In this document: piece by piece, positions 6,515-11,714 of the stretch
Layout: every line of letters begins with the position of its first letter
How positions within the stretch are numbered: position 1 is the first letter of the stretch
DNA from: a virus
Virus record (IMG/VR): IMGVR_UViG_3300043409_000605
Coordinates: 1-31,738 of that record
DNA length: 31,738 nucleotides
Direction: 5' to 3' (one strand)
Notes under the pieces: model-generated
The model's database searches: none
What the model was told of the DNA's origin: nothing
The model's input: the letters and a program-made list of their open reading frames with translations, nothing else
Translations under genes and position numbers: made by a program

Positions 6515-7059
6515 TTGAGTGTTCCTTTGAGTTTGTCTTTAACGTCATTAACCAAAAGACGTTCATCAGGGGTCATTTTTGTCCACTCTGTTTGCATTGA
6601 ACTCAGGTCTTCGCAAGCCTCCAGGATGAACGTCAAAGTCTCTTTGTCTCGCGTACCAGCAGCAAGTTTCTTTGGTTCCGGTTTAGACTTAGAAGCGGCG
6701 TTACCGTCATCGTCCTCTGGAGCGATACCGCAGGCTGCTTGTAAAGAGTAACGACGAGCGTAAGTCAAAGCACTACCGTAACCCTGTGGATCTTGTTTAG
6801 AAGCTGGAACGTGCAAGCGACCACCGGACATATGCTCACCGGACTCATGTATAAACATTGTCTCTACGGTTACACCATCTTCACAGGGATGGGTGTATTG
6901 CATCAGGAAGATACCGTTGTTATTGAGAGCGTCGATCACAGCTTCGACGCAGGCATCTAGTGAAGCATACTTAGATTTAAAGTGCGGGTTAGTAGCAGTC
7001 TTTAGTGCTGGCCCGAACTCTTTTTGTGCTTTTACGAGAGCTGCTGCGATTGCTTGCAT
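6511..7059 (-). CDS. erf: ERF-family single-strand annealing protein
   Basis: A 182-residue protein with AAGGAAA before ATG 7059. Residues about 1-120 match the ERF domain: an N-terminal helix with ALVKAQKEFGPA, then NPHFKSKYASLDA, the strand GIFLMQY, and the G-YGSALTYARRYSL segment typical of the family. An acidic linker (APEDDDGN) and a charged helical tail follow, as in P22 Erf. It would anneal complementary single strands made by the exonuclease encoded downstream. Confidence 0.93.
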   Translation of the reverse strand: MQAIAAALVKAQKEFGPALKTATNPHFKSKYASLDACVEAVIDALNNNGIFLMQYTHPCEDGVTVETMFIHESGEHMSGGRLHVPASKQDPQGYGSALTYARRYSLQAACGIAPEDDDGNAASKSKPEPKKLAAGTRDKETLTFILEACEDLSSMQTEWTKMTPDERLLVNDVKDKLKGTLK

Positions 7060-7202
7060 GATGTTTCCTTGTATTCGTTAAAAATCTCAATCATTCGGTT
7101 TTGAATAAAGCCGTTTGTCCAGTAGATTGCGTTTGGGTTTTCTTTAATAAACTGAGCCAACCCGCAAAAGCTACCTAGCGCAGTTGCTTGTTTGTCAGTC
7201 AT
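7032..7202 (-). CDS. Small leftward protein, 56 residues, unknown
   Basis: ATG 7202 is chosen because it overlaps the upstream stop as ATGA and has a G-rich ribosome site; an in-frame ATG at 7220 is less likely. The protein starts MTDKQATALGSF and contains the segment FIKENPNAIYWTNGFI. Its 3' end overlaps the ERF start by 28 bases. No family recognised. Confidence 0.7.
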   Translation of the reverse strand: MTDKQATALGSFCGLAQFIKENPNAIYWTNGFIQNRMIEIFNEYKETSCKQSQQLS

Positions 7203-7378
7203 TCCTTCCCCCAGGGGCATTTCAGTGCAGTACAGTGGATTTCGGTGTATCGTTTATCGCCGGTTCCAAACGGGTCTTTTTCTACACGACCGTATTCACA
7301 ATCTGAACACTTGGGAACCTTGCATCCTCCGCTACCAGGACGGTGCGGGAACTTGTAAACATTGCATGTGCAATTCAT
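7199..7378 (-). CDS. Cys-rich 59-residue protein, probable zinc binder
   Basis: First gene of the leftward early block, ATG 7378 with AGGAGA a few bases upstream and ATGA overlap with the next gene. It has seven cysteines: C3 and C5, C19, C25 and C28 (C-x-x-C), C49 and C54. The spacing suggests one or two zinc knuckles. As the first product from the leftward promoter it could be an early regulator or host-takeover protein; that is speculation from position. Confidence 0.75.
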   Translation of the reverse strand: MNCTCNVYKFPHRPGSGGCKVPKCSDCEYGRVEKDPFGTGDKRYTEIHCTALKCPWGKE

Positions 7379-7425
7379 CTTGTCTCCTGTTTTTCATCCG
7401 GTCTTCAGGTTTCGACCGTGAGATA

Positions 7426-7454
7426 ATGTTAAACAGTTAAAACAGTCATGTCAA
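7426..7454 (-). promoter_or_regulatory. Leftward early promoter (sigma70-type)
   Basis: On the minus strand a perfect -35 TTGACA (7449-7454) is followed after 17 bases by TAACAT (7426-7431; four of six to TATAAT). It lies 47 bases upstream of the first leftward gene start. The sequence between and around the boxes carries repeated AACAGT units, a possible operator. No repressor gene was recognised. Confidence 0.7.
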
Positions 7455-7504
7455 CAACTATTTTCGCTTAATAATCAACGAACTATAAAAAAGTAGAAAA
7501 ATAC

Positions 7505-7533
7505 TTGCAAATAATTATTGGAAAGTAGAGAAT
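7505..7533 (+). promoter_or_regulatory. Possible rightward promoter for the structured RNA
   Basis: TTGCAA (7505-7510), a 17-base AT-rich spacer, then GAGAAT (7528-7533), each four of six to consensus. The expected start near 7540 falls at the first hairpin of the structured element. Moderate evidence only. Confidence 0.4.
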
Positions 7534-7540
7534 CGTTTTG

Positions 7541-7678
7541 CCTGTGAATACAGGTCGTTCTGTGGCGGAGCGTGAGTACAGTTAAACCCTTTACGCAGGG
7601 GTTTTGGTCAGGAAAGCGACTTTACTGTACTTGCGCTTCTCCTAGCCACGACCTGAACCCCGCCGTAAAGGGTTTTTT
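7541..7678 (+). ncRNA. Candidate structured non-coding RNA with pseudoknot and T-tract end
   Basis: The plus strand starts with a small hairpin, CCTGT-GAAT-ACAGG (7541-7554). A long arm follows: 12 perfect pairs between 7584-7595 and 7664-7675, then six pairs (GGGGTT 7598-7603 with AACCCC 7656-7661), four pairs (CAGG 7609-7612 with CCTG 7652-7655) and five pairs (AAGCG 7614-7618 with CGCTT 7634-7638). The apical loop contains ACTGTACT (7624-7631), exactly complementary to AGTACAGT (7575-7582) just 5' of the arm, so an eight-pair pseudoknot is possible. Six T (7673-7678) end the arm like an intrinsic terminator on the plus strand. No reading frame explains it. It could be a phage small RNA, a regulated terminator or a replication structure. 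I do not recognise a known RNA family. Confidence 0.6.
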
Positions 7679-7682
7679 CATT

Positions 7683-7886
7683 GGCCGCACGAAAAGCCAG
7701 TGCGTAAGTAAGAAGGCAACAGTCGGGGTAGAGGCCGCAGGATAAGTAGCTGCGGAGCCAGGGAAGACACCTGCCATACCCGAACCAACTGGTCAAGGCC
7801 AGCGTTCAGAGAGTGGTTACTTGATACGACACCTTGCATATCCGAAGTATGGATGAGTAACCGAAACGCGAGTTTCGTGGTTGGTC
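7683..7886 (+). ncRNA. Second structured stretch, multi-branched fold
   Basis: Nested pairings cover most of this stretch. CGCAC/GTGCG (7686-7690, 7700-7704). GGGTA/TACCC (7726-7730, 7777-7781) encloses CCGCAG/CTGCGG (7735-7740, 7750-7755) and a weaker AGG/CCT hairpin. ACCAA/TTGGT (7784-7788, 7881-7885) encloses three arms: CTGGT/GCCAG with loop CAAG (7789-7802), GGTTACT/AGTAACC (7815-7821, 7856-7862) and GAAAC/GTTTC with a GCGA tetraloop (7863-7876). This is a four-way junction with a GNRA-type loop. It is not a tRNA, as there is no T arm or CCA. It may be the 3' half of one larger RNA, a 5' leader of the rightward operon, or an origin structure. Confidence 0.45.
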
Positions 7887-7900
7887 TATTAAAAAAAAGA

Positions 7901-7930
7901 TTGACATTGTTAAAAAAGAAGGTTTACCCT
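7901..7930 (+). promoter_or_regulatory. Rightward early promoter (sigma70-type)
   Basis: A perfect -35 TTGACA (7901-7906), preceded by a run of eight A, then an 18-base spacer and TACCCT (7925-7930; three of six). Transcription would start just upstream of the ribosome site (GGAGG) of the gene at 7954 and serve the rightward early block. The poor -10 box suggests regulation or an activator. Confidence 0.5.
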
Positions 7931-7953
7931 GAAGACTCTTAAACGGAGGACAC

Positions 7954-8253
7954 ATGGAAGACTTTGATACGTTCTGGAAGGCTTACCCGCGAAAAGTAGC
8001 GAAGGGTGACGCAAGGAAGGCGTGGATTGCGACAGAAAAGATCCGCCCGTCTTTATCTAACATTCTAGAAGCAATTGAAAACCAAAAAAATACTCAGCAA
8101 TGGATGGAGAATGAGGGAATGTTTATTCCTTACCCTGCTACCTGGCTTCGAGGTGAGCGATGGGACGATGAAGTAAAAATTGATGTGCCTAAAGCACTAA
8201 GTAAAACGATGGGTGCTATTGTTGCCCTTGAACAGTGGAAGCGAGGATCATGA
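7954..8253 (+). CDS. Stand-alone O-like replication protein domain
   Basis: A 99-residue protein with GGAGG five to six bases before ATG 7954. It opens MEDFDTFWKAYPRKVAKGDARKAW and later has PYPATWLRGERWDDE. These two blocks are the signature of the C-terminal part of phage replication initiators and DnaT/O-like proteins, where the domain contacts a helicase loader or DNA. Here it stands alone, with no N-terminal DNA-binding domain in frame upstream. It is the first gene of the rightward early block and overlaps the methyltransferase start by ATGA. It may recruit host helicase to an origin in the adjacent structured region; that is inference. Confidence 0.8.
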   Translation: MEDFDTFWKAYPRKVAKGDARKAWIATEKIRPSLSNILEAIENQKNTQQWMENEGMFIPYPATWLRGERWDDEVKIDVPKALSKTMGAIVALEQWKRGS

Positions 8254-8256
8254 ATG
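8241..8256 (+). promoter_or_regulatory. Shared ribosome site feeding two overlapping starts
   Basis: GCGAGGA is followed by ATG 8250 (methyltransferase) and ATG 8254 (nested protein), packed as ATGAATGAG. The TGA of the upstream gene (8251-8253) sits between them. One ribosome site could start both frames. Confidence 0.6.
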
Positions 8257-9320
8257 AGCTGGCTCTTTTCGCGGGCGCTGGTGGAGGCATACTCGGTGGA
8301 AAGCTGCTTGGATGGAGAACCGTCTGCGCCGTTGAGTGGGAACCCTATCCCGCAAGCGTATTGTGCGCCCGACAGAATGACGAAATTCTCCCGCCTTTCC
8401 CGATTTGGGATGACGTTCAAACCTTTGACGGAAAGCCGTGGCGAGGAATTGTTGATGTCGTATCTGGCGGGTTTCCATGCCAAGACATCAGCAGCGCAGG
8501 AAAGGGGGCAGGAATTATCGGCAGCAGATCAGGACTCTGGTCTGAAATGGCAAGGATTATTGGCGAAGTACAACCACGCTACGCGTTCGTGGAAAACAGC
8601 CCAATTCTCACTTCTCGCGGACTTGGAACAGTGCTTGGAGATTTGGCCGCGCTGGGGTTTGATGCGAAATGGGGTGTCATATCAGCAGCAGACGTTGGTG
8701 CGCCACACCTCCGAGAGAGAATCTGGATTGTTGCTACCAACACCGGATACCAGCAACCGAGACAACAAGAAAATGGTTTTCGACAAGAGCGCGACGAGTC
8801 AATCCGGCCGAGCATTGGCTACTTTTGCGAGAACCTTTCCGACACCAACAGTGATGGATTCAACTCTATCCTGCAAAGGCAAAGCGGGCGCAAAAGGAAA
8901 ACACAGTGTGCAACTGTCTCACCTAGCAGCCAGTGGGGCTTTGATGACAGAAAATCATTGGGAAACTCAGGACAAATTGAGGGAAATGGGGATGCTGTCT
9001 GCGGCAGAGAAACGACAGAGATTTCCGACAGTAACAGCGACAGCCAATCAACTGGCGCCGTCAATGCAAAGTCGTTACAAAAACCCAATATGGCCCACAC
9101 CGACAGCACACAACGCGAAGGAAACAAATGCGCCAAGCGAGAGCAACCTGCACATGCCAACATTGGCAGCGCAGGCTGGTGGGCATCTGAACCCAACGTG
9201 GGTCGAGTGGCTAATGGGGTGGCCGCTAGGGTGGACAGACTTAAAGCCATTGGTAATGGACAAGTCCCATTGTGTGCAGCAACCGCATGGAGAATCTTAA
9301 ATGAACTGGCTACAAGCTGA
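8250..9320 (+). CDS. DNA cytosine-C5 methyltransferase (Dcm-type)
   Basis: A 356-residue enzyme that would transfer methyl from S-adenosylmethionine to C5 of cytosine in DNA. Motifs appear in family order: I FAGAGGG (7-13), IV with the catalytic Cys77 in GGFPCQD, VI with E-N-S (115-117, usually E-N-V), VIII GAPHLRERIWI (150-160), and IX/X near the C-terminus (RVDRLKAIGNGQVP). The target-recognition region between VIII and IX is long, Ser/Asn/Gln-rich and low in structure. The whole of the nested 8254-9300 frame lies inside this gene, which may explain that composition. No restriction enzyme lies next to it, so it probably protects phage DNA. The start overlaps the upstream stop by ATGA; the last 20 bases overlap the next gene. 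Confidence 0.93.
   Translation: MNELALFAGAGGGILGGKLLGWRTVCAVEWEPYPASVLCARQNDEILPPFPIWDDVQTFDGKPWRGIVDVVSGGFPCQDISSAGKGAGIIGSRSGLWSEMARIIGEVQPRYAFVENSPILTSRGLGTVLGDLAALGFDAKWGVISAADVGAPHLRERIWIVATNTGYQQPRQQENGFRQERDESIRPSIGYFCENLSDTNSDGFNSILQRQSGRKRKTQCATVSPSSQWGFDDRKSLGNSGQIEGNGDAVCGRETTEISDSNSDSQSTGAVNAKSLQKPNMAHTDSTQREGNKCAKREQPAHANIGSAGWWASEPNVGRVANGVAARVDRLKAIGNGQVPLCAATAWRILNELATS
8254..9300 (+). CDS. Overprinted protein inside the methyltransferase gene
   Basis: A 348-residue frame on the same strand, entirely inside the methyltransferase gene and shifted by one base. It starts four bases later (MSWLFSRALVEAYS) and ends with TAA directly before the next ATG at 9301. It reads like a real protein: an N-terminal block with FSRLSRFGMTFKPLTE and a Trp-rich middle, then three spaced repeats of the form (L/F/W)PTPT (LLPTPDTSN, TFPTPTVMD, IWPTPTAHN), and a C-terminal block WVEWLMGWPLGWTDLKPL. 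I recall this C-terminal block and the PTP repeats from uncharacterised phage proteins found beside or overlapping dcm genes. No catalytic motif is seen. It may assist or modulate the methyltransferase; that is speculation. Confidence 0.75.
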   Translation: MSWLFSRALVEAYSVESCLDGEPSAPLSGNPIPQAYCAPDRMTKFSRLSRFGMTFKPLTESRGEELLMSYLAGFHAKTSAAQERGQELSAADQDSGLKWQGLLAKYNHATRSWKTAQFSLLADLEQCLEIWPRWGLMRNGVSYQQQTLVRHTSERESGLLLPTPDTSNRDNKKMVFDKSATSQSGRALATFARTFPTPTVMDSTLSCKGKAGAKGKHSVQLSHLAASGALMTENHWETQDKLREMGMLSAAEKRQRFPTVTATANQLAPSMQSRYKNPIWPTPTAHNAKETNAPSESNLHMPTLAAQAGGHLNPTWVEWLMGWPLGWTDLKPLVMDKSHCVQQPHGES

Positions 9321-9678
9321 GATTATTGAAGGTATCCAAAAACTCATGGCTTTGAGACTCAGAAATACGCCATCTAGTGATACGTTAAAAGCTACCGCTG
9401 TAGTTTGGTTTGATGTATTTAACTCACGACCAATTACTTGGAATCAAGACTTAGATACAAAAAGAATCAAGAAAGGATTTACTGATCTTTGCGCCACTTC
9501 TGATTATTGGCCTTCACCTAGTGATTTTTTTAGAGTGTTACCTTCCAGGCCGCAAGCCTTAATGCTTCCAGACAACAGTAATAAGTCCTACAGTCTTGAA
9601 ACAAAAAAGATGGTCGATGATTTATTAAACAAAATGAGAAACAATGTTAAACAACATAGAAAAGAAGAAAACGACTGA
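9301..9678 (+). CDS. Replication-region protein, possible helicase-loader-like
   Basis: A 125-residue protein whose ATG directly follows the stop of the nested gene, with GGAG seven bases upstream. It contains EGIQKLMALRLRNTPSSDTLKATAVVWFDVF, then TWNQDLDTKRIKKGFTDLC and WPSPSDFFRVLPSRP. The pattern W..(D)..RI..(A/G)F..L...(W)P.P.(D)F...LP occurs in phage proteins encoded near O/P-type replication genes. Position after an O-like gene makes a lambda P-like loader role possible, but the sequence does not prove it. The C-terminus is strongly charged. Confidence 0.7.
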   Translation: MNWLQAEIIEGIQKLMALRLRNTPSSDTLKATAVVWFDVFNSRPITWNQDLDTKRIKKGFTDLCATSDYWPSPSDFFRVLPSRPQALMLPDNSNKSYSLETKKMVDDLLNKMRNNVKQHRKEEND

Positions 9679-9817
9679 AGCAGTCAATAAATTTACCGGC
9701 ACTAAATTCTGTTCAAACTGTAGATCCTTTCAGAGGAATGAAAAAGGCGGTTGGGTAGTTACCGCGAATCGTTCACAAAGGTGGAAATGTGCAAACTGCA
9801 TGGGTAAATCAAAATGA
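9644..9817 (+). CDS. Small zinc-finger protein, 57 residues
   Basis: ATG 9644 lies within the end of the previous gene (35-base overlap) and the stop overlaps the next start as ATGA (9814-9817). After a Lys-rich N-terminus the protein has C-S-N-C, a basic aromatic middle, then C-A-N-C: two C-x2-C pairs about 26 residues apart, a small zinc ribbon. It probably binds nucleic acid or protein; function unknown. Confidence 0.75.
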   Translation: MLNNIEKKKTTEAVNKFTGTKFCSNCRSFQRNEKGGWVVTANRSQRWKCANCMGKSK

Positions 9818-10086
9818 ACGCATTAGAAATAGCTAAAGATATTATTTATGGGGATAGAGAAAAAACTTATGGGCATCCCTCTAAAAACCTAGAAAGAATC
9901 TCTCAGTTGTGGACGCTTTACTTGCATCAAAAGTATGGGAGTCAAGTTAATCTAAACGCTGAAGATGTTTGTTGGATGATGAACCTGCTCAAGATGACTA
10001 GGCAGATGAACCAGGCCAAACAGGATAACGTAGTGGACGCTATTGGATACTTAGGTCTTATAGACCGCCTGGGAGAAAACAAATAG
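9814..10086 (+). CDS. DUF6378-type phage protein
   Basis: A 90-residue all-helical protein. It has the family pattern DREKTYGHPSKNLERISQLW at about 14-33, then AEDVCWMMNLLKMTRQMNQAKQDNVVDAIGYLGLIDRL. DUF6378 proteins are common in phage early regions; the conserved acidic residues recall all-alpha nucleotide pyrophosphohydrolases, but activity is unproven. The ATG overlaps the upstream stop (ATGA). The stop codon TAG is shared with a possible ATA start of the next gene. Confidence 0.85.
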   Translation: MNALEIAKDIIYGDREKTYGHPSKNLERISQLWTLYLHQKYGSQVNLNAEDVCWMMNLLKMTRQMNQAKQDNVVDAIGYLGLIDRLGENK

Positions 10087-10304
10087 AAAATTGCGAACAT
10101 AAAGGCCATGTGTTTGATTTTAACTGTCAGGTGTGTAAAGATAAATTTATCATCACAGAGCCTTGCAAGACTTACAGAAAGTCATTAGCTGAACATTTAT
10201 CTAAAAGATGGGGAGAGTTTAATTGGAAAAGGGAACCGTCGTGCGGGTGTCTAAGAAACTGCAAAAGGATCGAGACAAAAAACATGTACTTAAAACAGAA
10301 GTAA
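10083..10304 (+). CDS. Small zinc-ribbon protein, probable ATA start
   Basis: The first conventional start in this frame is GTG 10110, but the open frame upstream encodes ENCEHKGHVFDFNCQVCKDKF, which completes a C-x-H ... C-x2-C zinc ribbon. No ATG, GTG or TTG lies in frame upstream as far as checked (about 10040). ATA at 10083 overlaps the preceding stop as ATAG and has GGGAG exactly seven bases before it. It would give 73 residues; GTG 10110 gives 64 and loses half the metal site. ATA starts are rare, so this remains a proposal. Further cysteines (C-G-C...C) lie in the second half. Confidence 0.6.
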   Translation: MENCEHKGHVFDFNCQVCKDKFIITEPCKTYRKSLAEHLSKRWGEFNWKREPSCGCLRNCKRIETKNMYLKQK

Positions 10305-10480
10305 GTTACGAGGTGGCGGAAAAGATTTGCATCCTTCACTTGGAGTCCATCAAAAACGACTGGGAATATTATCTAAAAGGTAAAGTTTTGATATTTGGCG
10401 ACGATCTTAGCTCTGACAAAAAAATGTTAAAGAAAAAGATTGACGAAATCAATGGAATCATTGAATATTTAACCAAATGA
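10223..10480 (+). CDS. Small protein with TTG start, unknown
   Basis: An 85-residue protein from TTG 10223, supported by GGGGAG seven bases upstream and by the absence of an early ATG in frame. It overlaps the previous gene by 82 bases and the NinG start by ATGA. It is strongly basic at the N-terminus and helical, Lys/Asp/Glu-rich, with a short hydrophobic centre (ICILHLESI). No family recognised. Confidence 0.65.
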   Translation: MEKGTVVRVSKKLQKDRDKKHVLKTEVSYEVAEKICILHLESIKNDWEYYLKGKVLIFGDDLSSDKKMLKKKIDEINGIIEYLTK

Positions 10481-10875
10481 AGAAAAAGAAACTACCTACT
10501 CTCTCAGCTCTGGAGAAGAAACTAGATAAGATTTTCTCTGAATATATCCGTAGGAAAGACGCGGACTTTGGAGGGACTGTAGAGTGCTGCACCTGTAGCA
10601 AGCTGGAATACTGGAGGGATGTAGATGCTGGACACTTTATTAAAAGACAGCATAGGTCTGTAAGGTGGGATGAAAGGAATGTCCATCCACAATGTCGAAG
10701 GGATAATCATTTCATGGGTGGGAGACAGGACGATTACGCAAGGTTTATTATTAAAAAATACGGTCAAAATAATTTTGACGAGTTAATGCGACTTAAATAC
10801 ACTACTGTTAAACATACTCGATCAGATCTAGAGGAAATGATTGAAGTGTATAAAGAGAAACTGGAAAACTTGTGA
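10477..10875 (+). CDS. ninG: NinG/Rap-type recombination nuclease
   Basis: A 132-residue protein of the lambda NinG (Rap) family, structure-specific endonucleases that act on branched recombination intermediates. Visible family features are LDKIFSEYIRRKDAD (16-30), the Cys cluster C37-C38-T-C40, DAGHF with His53, the H-x-P-Q-C block with Cys73, and the downstream helix with DDYARFIIKKYG. These form an HNH-like metal site. Together with Erf and the exonuclease it makes a full recombination set. Confidence 0.92.
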   Translation: MKKKKLPTLSALEKKLDKIFSEYIRRKDADFGGTVECCTCSKLEYWRDVDAGHFIKRQHRSVRWDERNVHPQCRRDNHFMGGRQDDYARFIIKKYGQNNFDELMRLKYTTVKHTRSDLEEMIEVYKEKLENL

Positions 10876-11045
10876 GCGATGATGATATTGAAATTATTGA
10901 GTCTGCAATAATTTACGCCTGCATTTCAAATAAAGGCGAGTTTTTCGTAAAGTTTCCCGAAGATGTGCATTCTGGATCTTTGATGTACAGAGTGGAAGCT
11001 GACGGGATAATGTTTAAATACAAAGATGAGAGAGTATTAAATTGA
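10872..11045 (+). CDS. Small acidic protein with GTG start, 57 residues
   Basis: GTG 10872 overlaps the ninG stop as GTGA, and its own stop overlaps the next TTG as TTGA. The protein starts MSDDDIEIIESA and continues with short strands and one cysteine. No family recognised. The two coupled overlaps are the main evidence. Confidence 0.65.
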   Translation: MSDDDIEIIESAIIYACISNKGEFFVKFPEDVHSGSLMYRVEADGIMFKYKDERVLN

Positions 11046-11230
11046 GCGACGAAATTGACGCTGCGAACGACCACGCAGACAAGGTGCTGGACAATCAGAT
11101 CAAAGCCGTCAGGAGTAAAGCTGAACTAGTAAAGGGTGAGCCTGGTGACTGCGAACTTTGTGGTGAGCATTCTATGAGGCTTGTGCATGGTGTATGCGCT
11201 CCCTGTAGGGATCGGTATAAACTTAAATGA
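11042..11230 (+). CDS. DksA/TraR-type C4 zinc-finger protein
   Basis: A 62-residue protein from TTG 11042 (overlapping the previous stop as TTGA). The N-terminal half is an acidic helix (EIDAANDHADKVLDNQI) and the C-terminal half is the DksA/TraR finger C-E-L-C...V-C-A-P-C-R-D-R-Y. Short phage TraR-like proteins of this size can bind RNA polymerase in the secondary channel and mimic DksA with ppGpp. The Asp-bearing N-terminal helix is consistent with this. A role in host transcription control is plausible. Confidence 0.85.
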   Translation: MSDEIDAANDHADKVLDNQIKAVRSKAELVKGEPGDCELCGEHSMRLVHGVCAPCRDRYKLK

Positions 11231-11514
11231 AAGACCTTTTAAAACTTCATGTAAGACGACCGCCAAGGTGTACAGATCACGACGAGTTCAGCAAATGGGT
11301 GCATTCTGCGAAACAGTATCCACCGAGCTATAAAGTATGGTTTTGCACTGATTGTACGAACTCATACCAATTACAGATGAAAAAGGAAGGAAGGTGCGAC
11401 CATCCTTATATTAAGTTCAAGATGACAGAGAATGAGATAGAAGGTTATGTAGATCCTGAGCAGTGGCCGCTTCACTATCAAACAATCGAAAAACTAAATA
11501 GGGGTAAACGATGA
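11227..11514 (+). CDS. Cys/His-containing protein, unknown
   Basis: A 95-residue protein with ATGA overlaps at both ends. It contains RCTDHDEF, then WFCTDCTNSYQLQMKKEGRCDHPYIKF: a C-x2-C pair followed by C-D-H, a likely zinc knuckle. The end is WPLHYQTIEKLNRGKR. I do not recognise a family; the composition resembles small phage early proteins that bind nucleic acid. Confidence 0.7.
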   Translation: MKDLLKLHVRRPPRCTDHDEFSKWVHSAKQYPPSYKVWFCTDCTNSYQLQMKKEGRCDHPYIKFKMTENEIEGYVDPEQWPLHYQTIEKLNRGKR

Positions 11515-11714
11515 TTCAGAATGATATTGTTTTAAAGCATATTAAAAAGAAGCCTATTACAAGTCTTGAGGCTTTCAAACTTTACGGCATTACCAGGCTG
11601 GCGAGTAGGATTCACGACCTTAAAGAAGCTGGGGAAAAGATCGACGGGAATATGGTGGAAGTGCGAACCCGTTACGGTTGGACTAAAGTAAAACAATACA
11701 GGGCAAAAAAATGA
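11511..11714 (+). CDS. Small helix-turn-helix protein (HTH_39-like)
   Basis: A 67-residue DNA-binding-type protein. ITSLEAFKLYGITRLASRIHDLKEAGEKI is a compact winged helix-turn-helix core in which the R-L-A-S-R-I-H-D-L helix would be the recognition helix. Single-domain proteins of this sort are frequent in phage early operons. It overlaps its neighbours by ATGA. It could regulate the late or leftward block. Confidence 0.82.
   Translation: MIQNDIVLKHIKKKPITSLEAFKLYGITRLASRIHDLKEAGEKIDGNMVEVRTRYGWTKVKQYRAKK

Noticed and set aside
7784-7885. A second tRNA in the four-way junction
   Set aside because: There is no T arm, no CCA, no anticodon loop pattern and the closing stem is too short.
7379-7953. 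CRISPR array or iterons in the control region
   Set aside because: No regularly spaced direct repeats are present; the region contains inverted repeats and single-copy stems.
8579-9250. Antisense frames across the methyltransferase gene
   Set aside because: They lack starts with ribosome sites and have no protein-like motifs; unlike the nested sense frame they do not fit operon boundaries.
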